A stretch of 64,000 nt of DNA from assembly GCF_036057275.1 (NCBI RefSeq), contig NZ_CP107945.1, positions 2,170,001-2,234,000 on the forward strand, written 5' to 3'. The notes beneath the pieces are model-generated. The model was not told the origin of the DNA. It was given only the letters and a program-made list of their open reading frames with translations, and did not search any database. This DNA comes from Streptomyces sp. NBC_00390. Its GTDB lineage: Bacteria; Actinomycetota; Actinomycetes; Streptomycetales; Streptomycetaceae. Every line of letters begins with the position of its first letter. Position 1 is the first letter of the stretch. The translations under genes were made by a program, and so were the position numbers. Below, in pieces: positions 27,278 to 35,821 of this stretch.

Positions 27278-29131
27278 CTAGTTGATGCGGACGAGGGTGG
27301 CGCTGATGGAGCAGCTGGCACCGCCCTTGATCTCGGTGCTCGCCTTCCCGTCGACCCCGACGGTGGTGCCCTTGACCTCGACCTGGCCGTTGGTCTGCAG
27401 CTTCACCGCGCCCGCACCGCCGTCGACGTCGACCCCGGTCTGGGCCTTGACCTGGACGGATTGACCGGACAGTTCGAGCTTTCCGGTGCCGGCGTCCATG
27501 CTGATGCCCTGCTCGGCCTTGACGGTGACCTTCTCCTTGGCGGTGATCTCGACCTTGCCGTCGCTGTGCACGGTGACGGAGGTGGTCTTCTGATCGAGGT
27601 GCAGGGTGAGTTTGCCGTCGCCGGTTGCCAGGCGTACGCCCTTGGGCCCGTTCGCGGCGTCCAGCAGCTCCAGCCGGTTGCCGGAACGGGTCACCAGGGA
27701 ACGGCGGTTGGTGGCCCCGCTCGTGGAGTCGACGAGCGCGCAGTCGTGCTCGGACGGCTTGTCCTGGCCGTTGTAGAGCCCGCCGAGGACATAGGGACGG
27801 TCCACCCGGCCCTGTTCGAAGCCGACCAGCACTTCGTCGCCGACCTCCGGACCGAAGATGCCTCCGCCTCCCTTGCCGCCGAGGTCCGCGGTCCTGGCCC
27901 AGTCGCTGACGTACTCCCCGTCCAGCCAGGGGAAGGCCAGCTTCACCCGGCCCCGGCCCTCGGGGTCCCGGGTGTCGGTCACCGTCGCGTTGACGAGCCC
28001 GCCGATGCGGTCCTGGGGGAGTCCGCCGCCCCCGCCCGAGGCGAGCCCGTACAGCGAGCGGTTGGAGCGGCCGCCCACCGTGATCCATGTCTGGTAGCCG
28101 GTGTCCGGATCGAAGACGTGCCGACTGCCGGAGATCGTGTACTTCCCTTCGAAGGGGACCCCGACGTTGGCGAGGGTGACCGCCGTCCCGGCGCGCAACT
28201 GCGGAATGCCCATGGCGACCGCGTCGAGCTCCGCGAACGAGGCGGCGAGGTCGGCGGCGAGCGCCTTCGCGGCCTGGTCGGCCTCGGCCTGCGTGCCGTA
28301 CGGGGTGTCCGTGGCCAGAAAGACGGCCTGGCCGAACGGACCGGCGGCCTGGCCCGGGGCGAGCCCGAGTTGGAGCCGTTCGCTGCGGTCGGCGGGAGCC
28401 CGGCCGACGACGGCGGCCTTGGCCTGCACGTCCCAGCCGCGCACCTCGACCTGCTGGACCTGGTCGCTGGCGGTGACCGCGGCATGGCAGCGCAGCAGGT
28501 TCCGCCCGAACTCGAGCACGTAGGGGCTGGCCTGCGGCCGGGTGGAGGTGGCGGGCGCCGTCTCGGCCCTCGCCGGATCCCGGAAGGTGAACTTCCCGTC
28601 GACGACGGCGACTTCGGCACCCGCGAGATCCGCCAGCCGGTGCAGGAACTCCCAGTCGGTGATGCCCGGCTGGGCCAGGTGCTCGTACACCGTGGTCGTG
28701 GAGTCGACCTTGCCGACGGGCAGCCCGGCCCGCTTGGCCACCTGCACGGCGATGTCGGAGGCGGTCATCTGCCGATACCCGGCGACGCGGCGGCCCCGGA
28801 AGAACCGGTGCGCGTGGTCGAGCCCGCGGACCACGGTGAAGGTGCCGGTGGCGTCGAGGTCGATCTCGACGGCCGTGACCTCGCCGGACACCAGGAGCCG
28901 GCGCTGCGGATCGTCCCCGGCGCGCGCGTACAGCTTCATCGGCGTGCCGATGGTGATGCCCGTCTTGGGCAGCACCAGGTGGTGGGGGTCGCGGAAACGC
29001 ACGACGAACAGATCGGGCAGCTGGGTGGAGTCGTCGACGTAGGCGGAGACGATCAGTTCGGCGACGGGCGGGGGCAGCGGCTGTCCGTTCACCTCGACGG
29101 CGAGGGTGTTGGCGAAGCTCTCACCGGCCAT
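27278..29131 (-). CDS. cis8: VgrG-like spike protein (Cis8)
   Basis: 617 aa. The N-terminal part (FRDPHHLVLPKTGITIGTPM; FFRGRRVAGYRQMTASDIAV; DWEFLHRLADLAGAEV) is the gp27-like hub. The centre (DPEGRGRVKLAFPWL ... VGDEVLVGFEQGRVDRPYVL) is the gp5 OB-fold. The C-terminal third is a beta-helix of Val/Gly/Lys repeats (VTVHSDGKVEITAKEKVTVK). No effector domain is fused. The ATG at 29131 overlaps the end of the LysM gene by 11 bases. Confidence 0.95.
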   Translation of the reverse strand: MAGESFANTLAVEVNGQPLPPPVAELIVSAYVDDSTQLPDLFVVRFRDPHHLVLPKTGITIGTPMKLYARAGDDPQRRLLVSGEVTAVEIDLDATGTFTVVRGLDHAHRFFRGRRVAGYRQMTASDIAVQVAKRAGLPVGKVDSTTTVYEHLAQPGITDWEFLHRLADLAGAEVAVVDGKFTFRDPARAETAPATSTRPQASPYVLEFGRNLLRCHAAVTASDQVQQVEVRGWDVQAKAAVVGRAPADRSERLQLGLAPGQAAGPFGQAVFLATDTPYGTQAEADQAAKALAADLAASFAELDAVAMGIPQLRAGTAVTLANVGVPFEGKYTISGSRHVFDPDTGYQTWITVGGRSNRSLYGLASGGGGGLPQDRIGGLVNATVTDTRDPEGRGRVKLAFPWLDGEYVSDWARTADLGGKGGGGIFGPEVGDEVLVGFEQGRVDRPYVLGGLYNGQDKPSEHDCALVDSTSGATNRRSLVTRSGNRLELLDAANGPKGVRLATGDGKLTLHLDQKTTSVTVHSDGKVEITAKEKVTVKAEQGISMDAGTGKLELSGQSVQVKAQTGVDVDGGAGAVKLQTNGQVEVKGTTVGVDGKASTEIKGGASCSISATLVRIN

Positions 29132-29903
29132 GCGGGGCCCCGATCTCCTCGGCGGCGGGCAGCAGCAGCTCCGTCCCGGGCACCAGGCGCATCGGGTCGT
29201 CGATGCCGTTGGCCTCGGCGATGTCGCGCCAGGCGGCCGGATCCCCGTACTCCCGCCAGGCGAGCAGCGCGAGCGTGTCCCCGGAGACCACCCGGTGCAC
29301 CCGGCGGGCGGCGAGCGCACCCGAGGTGGGGTTCTGGCCAGGCACGGGCCCGCTGATCTCCTCCAGGGTCACCTGACAGGTGGCCCGGATGGGCAGGCCG
29401 CCGGGTGTGAACAGGGTGTACTTGGCCTGCACTTGGCTGACGTACCCGACGAAACCGGTGAGCCCGCCCCAGTGGAAGATCACCCACGGCGGCACGCCCT
29501 GCTGCTTCTGGTGGGTCTGGTCGGTGGGCACACAGCAGGACAGCAGCGACTCGACGGCCGACACCACGCTGTCGTCCTGCTTGCCGGTGGCGTCGAAGAA
29601 CATCTCCAGGGTGAGCTTGGACGGCCCGGCGCCCTTGAACTCCGCGGGCCCGGCCTTCTTGGCGCCCTTGGCGGTCTTCCGCTCCCACTTGGCGGTCTTG
29701 GCGAGGGTGAGTTCCTTCGGGTTGAACTGGAAGTCGATCTGACCCATGCGCGGGCCGGGGGTCGTCGTCCCGCCGTCGGCCGGGGGCTGACGCAACTCCA
29801 GGTAGGCCCGTTCGAGCTTGGGACGAGAGCCGCTGCTCCCCTTCGGATCGGCGGGGCCGGGCGGAGCCGCGGAGGCGATGAACGCGACAGGTTGGCCGGC
29901 CAT
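29121..29903 (-). CDS. cis7: LysM-containing spike/tube adaptor (Cis7)
   Basis: 260 aa. The core (MGQIDFQFNPKELTLAKTAK; KLTLEMFFDAT; PPWVIFHWGGLTGFVGYVSQ) is the eCIS adaptor joining tube and spike. A LysM domain follows (HRVVSGDTLALLAWREYGDP ... GIDDPMRLVPGTELLLP). In injection machines this domain acts structurally and need not bind the cell wall. ATG at 29903; an upstream TTG exists. Confidence 0.93.
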   Translation of the reverse strand: MAGQPVAFIASAAPPGPADPKGSSGSRPKLERAYLELRQPPADGGTTTPGPRMGQIDFQFNPKELTLAKTAKWERKTAKGAKKAGPAEFKGAGPSKLTLEMFFDATGKQDDSVVSAVESLLSCCVPTDQTHQKQQGVPPWVIFHWGGLTGFVGYVSQVQAKYTLFTPGGLPIRATCQVTLEEISGPVPGQNPTSGALAARRVHRVVSGDTLALLAWREYGDPAAWRDIAEANGIDDPMRLVPGTELLLPAAEEIGAPHGR

Positions 29904-29908
29904 GTGCC

Positions 29909-30349
29909 TCAACTCCCCCCGTGGAGAAAGCCGTGGTGGGCGATCTCCAGGGTCTCGGTGGCCACCTTGACGTTCTCCGGGCTGAGGGACGGCCCGGTCC
30001 AGCGCACCGGGACCACGTCCATCAGGCTCCAGCGCGCCACGACCGTGCCCTCGACGGTCATCGCGCTGATGTGCGCGGTCTTCCGGGCAGCGCCGTTGAT
30101 CATGCCGGACAGCCAGGCGGTGACCTTTTCGGTGTCCTTGGTGACGGGCCGGCTCAGCTTGATGTTGGAGTACTTGATCCGGGACGGCAGCTGCCAGACG
30201 TATCCGTTGTTGCCGCCTTCCTCGCGTTGCTCCATGACCACTTCGCAGCCGAGGCCCTCACAGCTGTTGAACGCCCCTAGGTTGATGTTGTCGATCTCGA
30301 CCGTGAAGCACACGCTCACGGCCGGGTCCGGCTGCTGGTTCTGAGCCAT
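29909..30349 (-). CDS. CIS inner-tube protein, second copy (Cis1b type)
   Basis: 146 aa of the T4 gp19-like tube family (FTVEIDNINLGAFNSCEGLG; SNIKLSRPVTKDTEKVTAWL; LEIAHHGFLHG). It is distinct from the tube protein at 33567, so the locus has two. By analogy with other eCIS, this one, encoded beside the LysM and spike genes, is likely the tube-initiating ring above the spike and the other the main tube subunit. Confidence 0.92.
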   Translation of the reverse strand: MAQNQQPDPAVSVCFTVEIDNINLGAFNSCEGLGCEVVMEQREEGGNNGYVWQLPSRIKYSNIKLSRPVTKDTEKVTAWLSGMINGAARKTAHISAMTVEGTVVARWSLMDVVPVRWTGPSLSPENVKVATETLEIAHHGFLHGGS

Positions 30350-30377
30350 GTCTTCCCTTCAGGACTTTCGGTGACGT

Positions 30378-32918
30378 TCAGTGGCGGGGGTCGAGTCGTA
30401 CACCGGCTCGCTCCCGGTCGAGCCGCAGTTCGGCGCGGAGCAGTCGGCTCAGGGGCCCGACGAGCCGCCGGACGAGCTCGTCGGTGGACTCACCGCCGCC
30501 GGGAGCGGCGGAGGCGGCCGGGGCGGCGGCCGGTTGCCCTGCCTGGGCAGGGAGTTGCTGTGGCGGTGGGGGCGGCTCAGACCCCGACGCCGGTTCCGGC
30601 GGCGGTGCCGGCTCGGGTGCTCGCTGTACGGGAGCGGGCGCGGGCGCCCATGACACCGGCACGGCCGGCTCGGGTGGCGGCTCGGGCACCGGGACGCGCT
30701 GCGCGGACGCGGGTACAGGTACGGGCTCCCAGGGCACGGACGCGGGCGAACCGGGCGCCGCGGATCGCTGAATGGGAGGTGCGGCCAAGGGCGGTGGTGC
30801 CCAGGACGGTACGGCCGCGGACGGTAGGGCCACAGGCGGTGCGGCCACCGCCTCGTCGTGCCTCGGAACCGTCGGCTCCCCGCGGACGGATCGCTGCACG
30901 GACGCGGGAGAGGCGGTCGAGGGTACCCAGGTCACCGGCACGGCCGCCGGCGGCACGGGCGGTGGTTCCGGGCTCGGGGCCTCGGTGTCAGGCGCGGGCA
31001 CACGGGCGGGTACGGGTGCGGACTTCAGCTCAAGTCCACGCTCCCCCACGAGCCCGGCCACGCTCTCCTGCCTCGGCTCCGGGACCAGGGGCATCGCGGC
31101 CCGCTGAAGCGGGGTGGCCCGTACGACGGTCAGCGGCTCCTCTTGACGCTGAACGGGAACGGGTACCGCGGTCGGTTCCTGCGCGGCCGAGGGCAGGGCC
31201 TCCGGCGGGGCAGACACGGGCACCGCCGACTCGAGAGCCGGAGGCAGAGCTGATGCGTGTGCGGATACGGACTCGGGTACGGGTACGGACTCGGGTACGG
31301 GTACGGGTACGGGTACGGGTACGGGTACGGACTCGGGTACGGGTACGGGTACGGCGGGCAGCGGAGCCCCGAGGCCCAGCCGCCGGGGCGCGGGGGCGGC
31401 GCCCGGTGGGACAGGAGGCTGCAGCTCCTGTCGCTGTACGGGCGCGGTTCCCGGCACGGACGGCAGCGGGCCCCCCAGTCCGACCCGCGGGGCCGGAGCG
31501 TGCTCCGGCATCCCCGGTGACGGAGCGCCCGCAGGGCTGAGCGGCTGCTCCCCCACCAGCGGGCGCTCAGCCGGCGGTTCGGCAACCGCGGCCTGGATCT
31601 CCTCGCTCAAGCGCTGTACCGCGGGCCCCTCGTGGCGGACGTGCCGCTCCATCGGCAGGTGCGGGGACAGCGGCGCGAGCGCCGGAGGTACCGAAGGCTC
31701 CGGGGCTTCGGGGGCCGCCGGGGGCCGTGCGCCCACGGAGGTCATCGGCTGCTCCCCGATCAGGGGACGCTCCTCCGTCTCCGCCACCGTCTCCGTCTCC
31801 GCCACCGGGTCGGCAGCGGCCTCCTCGACCGTCTGGAGCTCCGGCTGAGGATCAGGCCTCGCATCCGGCGGATCCAGCGGATCCATGGGAGGCGAGGGCA
31901 TGCTCGGCCGCTCCTCGCGCCGGGAGTGACCCAGGGGGTCGTCAGCCACCCGCTGCACATGCTGCACAGGAGCCGGAGCCCGTTCCGGCTCCACCGAAGG
32001 CCGCTCCGGGACACGCGAGACGTCCCGGTGCTGCCCGTTCCCCGGAGCGCCCGGGGGAGCCGGGGCGATGACCGGCAGGACGGGATGCTCCGCCGTCGAC
32101 GACCGCTCCTCTCCCTCGGGAGGAACCACGTCCTGCGCCCGCTGCACCGCAACGGGCGCGACCGGAGCAAGGGCGTCTGCGGGCCCGGCCTGGAACACGG
32201 GCCGTTCCCCCACCAGGGGTTGCTCCGGGTCCGCGGAAGCCGCCACCGCCTCGGGTCCCGGGTCGGGCTGCGGTTCCCCTCCCAAGCGCTGTACCGGCAC
32301 CGCCTCGCGCGACGCCGTCAGGGTGGGAACCGCCGGCAACGGCCTGACCGGAAGCATCCGCAGCACCGGCTCCACCTCCCGGGCGACAGTCAACGACTGC
32401 TGCGGCGCGAGAGGAACCACCGCAGGAGCCACCGGTGTTACGGGGGCGACCGCCTCCGTGACGGTCCCAGGATGGGCCTCGTCGACCGACGGAACCGGCC
32501 GGTCCGACTCGACCTGCCGGGTGGCCGCAACCGCCTCGTCGCCGGCCGTCTGCCCTGCCGGCCGGCCGTGCGGCGGTATCTCTCCCGCCCCCGACGGCTC
32601 CCACCTCTGCACGGACACAGGCCGTGGACGCGGCTCCAGCACTCCACCGACGACCCCCGCCGGTGCATCCGCGCTCACCGCATGCCCCAGTCGGCGCTGC
32701 AGCGACGGATTGCGCCAGGATGCCAGCGAGTCGCCGAATCCCTTGGGATCGCTCACCAGCTCTGGTACCGCGAACGTCAGCCGCTGCACCGGTAGTTCAC
32801 GCCAGCCGCCATCGGCCTCAGGATGCGGTACGGCGGCCGGCGCCATGGCCGGCTCCGGGCCGGCCGAAGGCGCGGGGGCGCTTCCCCGGAACCAGCTCCG
32901 CAGCGCGTCGAACACCAC
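30378..32918 (-). CDS. Large Pro-rich, low-complexity CIS protein with repeated VQR motifs
   Basis: 846 aa. Pro, Val, Ala and Glu dominate. About a dozen (V/L/I)QR tripeptides recur along the chain (LPVQRLTF, VSVQRWEP, PAVQRLSE, APVQRQEL, APVQRAPE), together with a second repeat like RPLVGEQPL. A run of Val-Pro pairs comes from the hexamer repeat at 31272-31353. Short ordered ends remain: VFDALRSWFRG at the start and ESTDELVRRLVGPLSRLLRA at the end. Such genes sit here in other Streptomyces CIS loci, sometimes named extensin-like. The function is unknown; packing linker, ruler or cargo are options. GTG start, 3 bases after the stop of the 50-aa gene. Confidence 0.75.
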   Translation of the reverse strand: MVFDALRSWFRGSAPAPSAGPEPAMAPAAVPHPEADGGWRELPVQRLTFAVPELVSDPKGFGDSLASWRNPSLQRRLGHAVSADAPAGVVGGVLEPRPRPVSVQRWEPSGAGEIPPHGRPAGQTAGDEAVAATRQVESDRPVPSVDEAHPGTVTEAVAPVTPVAPAVVPLAPQQSLTVAREVEPVLRMLPVRPLPAVPTLTASREAVPVQRLGGEPQPDPGPEAVAASADPEQPLVGERPVFQAGPADALAPVAPVAVQRAQDVVPPEGEERSSTAEHPVLPVIAPAPPGAPGNGQHRDVSRVPERPSVEPERAPAPVQHVQRVADDPLGHSRREERPSMPSPPMDPLDPPDARPDPQPELQTVEEAAADPVAETETVAETEERPLIGEQPMTSVGARPPAAPEAPEPSVPPALAPLSPHLPMERHVRHEGPAVQRLSEEIQAAVAEPPAERPLVGEQPLSPAGAPSPGMPEHAPAPRVGLGGPLPSVPGTAPVQRQELQPPVPPGAAPAPRRLGLGAPLPAVPVPVPESVPVPVPVPVPVPESVPVPESVSAHASALPPALESAVPVSAPPEALPSAAQEPTAVPVPVQRQEEPLTVVRATPLQRAAMPLVPEPRQESVAGLVGERGLELKSAPVPARVPAPDTEAPSPEPPPVPPAAVPVTWVPSTASPASVQRSVRGEPTVPRHDEAVAAPPVALPSAAVPSWAPPPLAAPPIQRSAAPGSPASVPWEPVPVPASAQRVPVPEPPPEPAVPVSWAPAPAPVQRAPEPAPPPEPASGSEPPPPPQQLPAQAGQPAAAPAASAAPGGGESTDELVRRLVGPLSRLLRAELRLDRERAGVRLDPRH
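31272..31353. repeat. GGGTAC hexamer microsatellite inside the Pro-rich gene
   Basis: Runs of GGGTAC, interrupted by GGACTC, fill about 80 bp. On the coding strand they give Val-Pro pairs separated by Glu-Ser. As the unit is 6 bp, copy-number change would keep the frame, so length rather than expression would vary. Confidence 0.8.
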
Positions 32919-32921
32919 CGC

Positions 32922-33074
32922 TCACCGCCCCCCGGCCAGCCGGTTCAGGCGGGCGATCTGCTCGACGTACCGGCGCCGCTCAAGGTGTTCCAGGTCGAGG
33001 ATCACATCCATCGGCCAGTGGAAGTGGTAGGCGATGTACGCGACTTCGTCGTACAGCTGCTCCGTCGCGTACAT
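32922..33074 (-). CDS. Small CIS protein (50 aa, DUF6760-like)
   Basis: The peptide starts MYATEQLYDEVAYIAYHFHW, continues PMDVILDLEHLERRR and ends in ARLNRLAGGR. A protein of this size and sequence type is regularly encoded between the tail-assembly and Pro-rich genes of actinobacterial CIS loci. Its ATG shares one base with the preceding stop (TGATG), so it is translationally coupled. It resembles the small tail-chaperone products of phages, but its role is unproven. Confidence 0.8.
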   Translation of the reverse strand: MYATEQLYDEVAYIAYHFHWPMDVILDLEHLERRRYVEQIARLNRLAGGR

Positions 33075-33559
33075 CACGATTCCCCCAGGCGCCCACCACC
33101 CGCGAGGTCGACCGCGAAGGCCGTGTCACACGACGGGCAGGTCACCTGCGCCCGGGTGTGCCCCTCGGCGTTGATCCGCCGATAGAAGTCCTGCAGGAAC
33201 GCCAGGTCCGAGGCGAACAGGTCTTCGATGACACCCGCGTGGATATTCGTCACCGAGCCGATCCGCTCCACCACCCGCCCCAGCAGCACCACCGACAGAT
33301 ACGCAGGGTTCTCGCGCACCCTGTCGTCCCGAAGAGGTACGAGTTCGTCGCGCGCGGTGGCGAGCCGCATCACCCCGCTACGGTGCAGCCGCCCTGCCTC
33401 GTCGACATATCCGCGGGGCAGTTCGAAGCTGAACTCGGTCCGCATCGAGTCGGCTCCGCCCCCGGCCGGGGCCTGGACCGCATCGACCGCCTCGACCGTT
33501 TCGGCACCCGCCTCGGCCTTCTCCCCGGCGGCCGCCGTCGGCGCAATCTTCCGTCGCAT
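33074..33559 (-). CDS. CIS tail-assembly protein with Cys pair
   Basis: 161 aa. After a disordered Ala/Glu-rich N-terminus come FSFELPRGYVDEAGRLHRSG, RLATARDELVPLRDDRV, AYLSVVLLGRVVERIG and a C-terminal CPSC motif that may bind metal or pack as half a zinc site. The conserved central part is typical of the gene next to the tube in eCIS loci and may be the equivalent of phage tail-assembly chaperones. It overlaps the 50-aa gene by one base and lies 7 bases from the tube gene. Confidence 0.75.
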   Translation of the reverse strand: MRRKIAPTAAAGEKAEAGAETVEAVDAVQAPAGGGADSMRTEFSFELPRGYVDEAGRLHRSGVMRLATARDELVPLRDDRVRENPAYLSVVLLGRVVERIGSVTNIHAGVIEDLFASDLAFLQDFYRRINAEGHTRAQVTCPSCDTAFAVDLAGGGRLGES

Positions 33560-33566
33560 CAGGCGA

Positions 33567-34010
33567 TCACGCCACGTCCATCTGCTCGTACGTGATGACG
33601 AGCTTCTCGGTCAGGACACTGGTGTCGCCCGCCTTCAGCGAGCTGATCTCCAGACTCTTGGGCCAGGCGTTCACCAAGGTGTAGCGCTTGATCGCCTGGC
33701 CTTCGTAGTCGAAGACGATGATCGCGCCGCCCTTGCGGGCCGTGCCCATCTTCCCGAACCGGGCGTCCTTGATCCATTTCTCGAAGTTGTTGTCCGCGGT
33801 CAGACCGCGCGTCAGCGTGACCTCGCCCGCCTTCGGCCGGCCCGGCAGCTTCTTGATGACGTATTTGCCGTCAGCCGTGTTCTGCTTCAGCTCGATGACG
33901 TCCTGCTCCATCTTCAGGCCCGTCACCTCGTTGATCTGCTTGATGACGACCCCGTCGATCTCCAGCCCGAAGGAGTGACCGACCGAGGTGTCCATGTCCG
34001 GCAGTGCCAT
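33567..34010 (-). CDS. cis1: CIS main inner-tube protein (Cis1)
   Basis: 147 aa, T4 gp19-like. GHSFGLEIDGVVIKQINEVT, VTLTRGLTADNNFEKWIKDA and LEISSLKAGDTSVLTEKLVI are characteristic strands. It stacks as hexameric rings inside the sheath. AAGGGG precedes the ATG. It directly follows the sheath gene, the usual order. Confidence 0.95.
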   Translation of the reverse strand: MALPDMDTSVGHSFGLEIDGVVIKQINEVTGLKMEQDVIELKQNTADGKYVIKKLPGRPKAGEVTLTRGLTADNNFEKWIKDARFGKMGTARKGGAIIVFDYEGQAIKRYTLVNAWPKSLEISSLKAGDTSVLTEKLVITYEQMDVA

Positions 34011-34050
34011 ACCATCCGCCCCTTACCTGCTCATGCTCCGCTTGGCTGCT

Positions 34051-35634
34051 CTACTCGTTGACGAGGCTGGTGCCGCCCGAGAACTGGGCCAGCCGGAAGA
34101 TCACGAACTCGGCCGGCTTCACGGGCGCGATCCCGATCTCGCAGACCACCTGACCGGCGTCGATCCCCTCGGCCGGGTTCGTCTCGCGGTCGCACTTCAC
34201 GTAGAAGGCCTCGTCGGGCGTCAGCCCGAACAGGGCGCCCCTGCGCCACTCGTTGACCAGGAAGGCCGAGATGGTCCGCCGGATCCGGGCCCACAGGGCG
34301 TCGTCGTTCGGTTCGAAGACCACCCACTGGGTGCCGATGAGGATCGACTCCTCGATGTAGTTGAACAGCCGCCGGACGTTGAGGTAGCGCCAGGCCGGGT
34401 CGGACGACAGGGTCCGCGCGCCCCACACCCGGACCCCGCGTCCCGGGAAGCTGCGGATGCAGTTCACACCGATCGGATTGAGCAGATCCTGTTCGGCCTT
34501 GGTCAGATGGACCGCCAGGTCCACGGCTCCCCGCACGACCTCGTTGGCGGGGGCCTTGTGCACGCCGCGGCTCTCGTCGTTCCTGGCCCATACGCCCGCC
34601 ATGGCCCCGCTCGGCGGGACGAACTTCGTCTGCTTCGGGGCCGTGGGGTCGGCCACCTTCACCCAGGGGTAGTACAGGGCCGCGTACTTGGAGTCGTATC
34701 CGGCGCCCGTCATCCGCCAGTCCTTGACCCGCTGCGGCGAGAGGTCGGGCAGTGGGTCGACGATCGCGACGCGGTTCCCCATCAGCTCACAGTGGGCGAT
34801 CATCGCCAGCTGGACGGCCTTGACGCCCTCGGCGTCCAGCGCGCCCTGCTGGTAGGCGCTCATCAGGTCCGGCACGGCCAGCATCGTGATCTCGTCGATG
34901 GTCTCCAGGCCGCCGAACCCGGTGCGTTCGTCGGCGCTGCCGACATAGTCGGACGGGCTGAGGACCGCCGGAACGGCGGCCGGAACGGCGGGCGCGGGTG
35001 CCGGGGCGAGACCCACCGTCTGGTTCTCGGGCCGGCCCAGCGCCTGCGCGGGACCGGCGTCCTCCACGGTGATCAGCCGCGACTTGTCCCGTACCACCGT
35101 CACCACGTAGTTGCGCTGGCTCCGCTTGGCGGAGACCTCCCAGGTCTCCTCGACCCGGTCCCCACGCTTCACGTTCAGCGTGAAGGCGTCCTCGCCCGGC
35201 GACTCGCCCTTGGCGTCCGCCACCTCGACAGCGATCCCCTCGCCCGTACCTTCCAGGGCGGCGACCTGAAACCCGCCGAGCCCACTGCGCGGCCCCGCGG
35301 GCAGCGACCCTGCCTTCCCCCGCTTCCCGGCGGCGGCCGTGGGCCGCGGCTCCTGGGCGGCAGACTCGCCGTCACCGCCGATCCGTACGACGTAGCAGGT
35401 CCCGCCCCCGTTGAGGAAATAGGCGTAGACGGCATGGGCCAGGTACGACCCCTCCATGAAGTCCCCGAAGGTGGAGGCGAACTGGCTCCAGTTCGTCACC
35501 AGGGTCGGCCTGTTGTACGGCCCCTCGGCAGCCAGCCCGACGAAGGCGGCCACGGCGGTCCCGACGCCTTCGATCGGGCGCGAGCCGGCCTCGACCTCTT
35601 CGACGTAGACGCCTGGTGACAGGTACGACGGCAT
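34051..35634 (-). CDS. cis2: CIS contractile sheath protein (Cis2)
   Basis: 527 aa. The N-terminus PSYLSPGVYVEEVEAGSRPI and FVGLAAEGPYNRPTLVTNW are diagnostic of tail-sheath proteins. The C-terminal part (GVRVWGARTLSSDPAWRYLN; RLFNYIEESILIGTQWVVFE) forms the handshake region that links subunits. A Pro/Ala-rich insertion lies in the middle. GGGGAGGG precedes the ATG. This is the first structural gene after a 187-bp gap, where the operon promoter may be. Confidence 0.96.
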   Translation of the reverse strand: MPSYLSPGVYVEEVEAGSRPIEGVGTAVAAFVGLAAEGPYNRPTLVTNWSQFASTFGDFMEGSYLAHAVYAYFLNGGGTCYVVRIGGDGESAAQEPRPTAAAGKRGKAGSLPAGPRSGLGGFQVAALEGTGEGIAVEVADAKGESPGEDAFTLNVKRGDRVEETWEVSAKRSQRNYVVTVVRDKSRLITVEDAGPAQALGRPENQTVGLAPAPAPAVPAAVPAVLSPSDYVGSADERTGFGGLETIDEITMLAVPDLMSAYQQGALDAEGVKAVQLAMIAHCELMGNRVAIVDPLPDLSPQRVKDWRMTGAGYDSKYAALYYPWVKVADPTAPKQTKFVPPSGAMAGVWARNDESRGVHKAPANEVVRGAVDLAVHLTKAEQDLLNPIGVNCIRSFPGRGVRVWGARTLSSDPAWRYLNVRRLFNYIEESILIGTQWVVFEPNDDALWARIRRTISAFLVNEWRRGALFGLTPDEAFYVKCDRETNPAEGIDAGQVVCEIGIAPVKPAEFVIFRLAQFSGGTSLVNE

Positions 35635-35821
35635 CCTGGCCCTCCCCTGGAACGTAACGGTCGTCCCAAGCGTGCGCCGCGTGGCCTTTCAAGGTCATGA
35701 CCTGTCGTACGGCCCTGAGGGAACCGAGGGGTGCCCCTTCGGGCATCGCCTGGTGCTGCGCCCATCGAGGTCGAACGTCCGTACCGGGCGCGCAGCAGAC
35801 CCATGCGGCCCTGCTGGACGG

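Noticed and set aside
31272..31353. CRISPR-like or telomere-like repeat
   Set aside because: Units are 6 bp without spacers and lie in frame within a coding gene.
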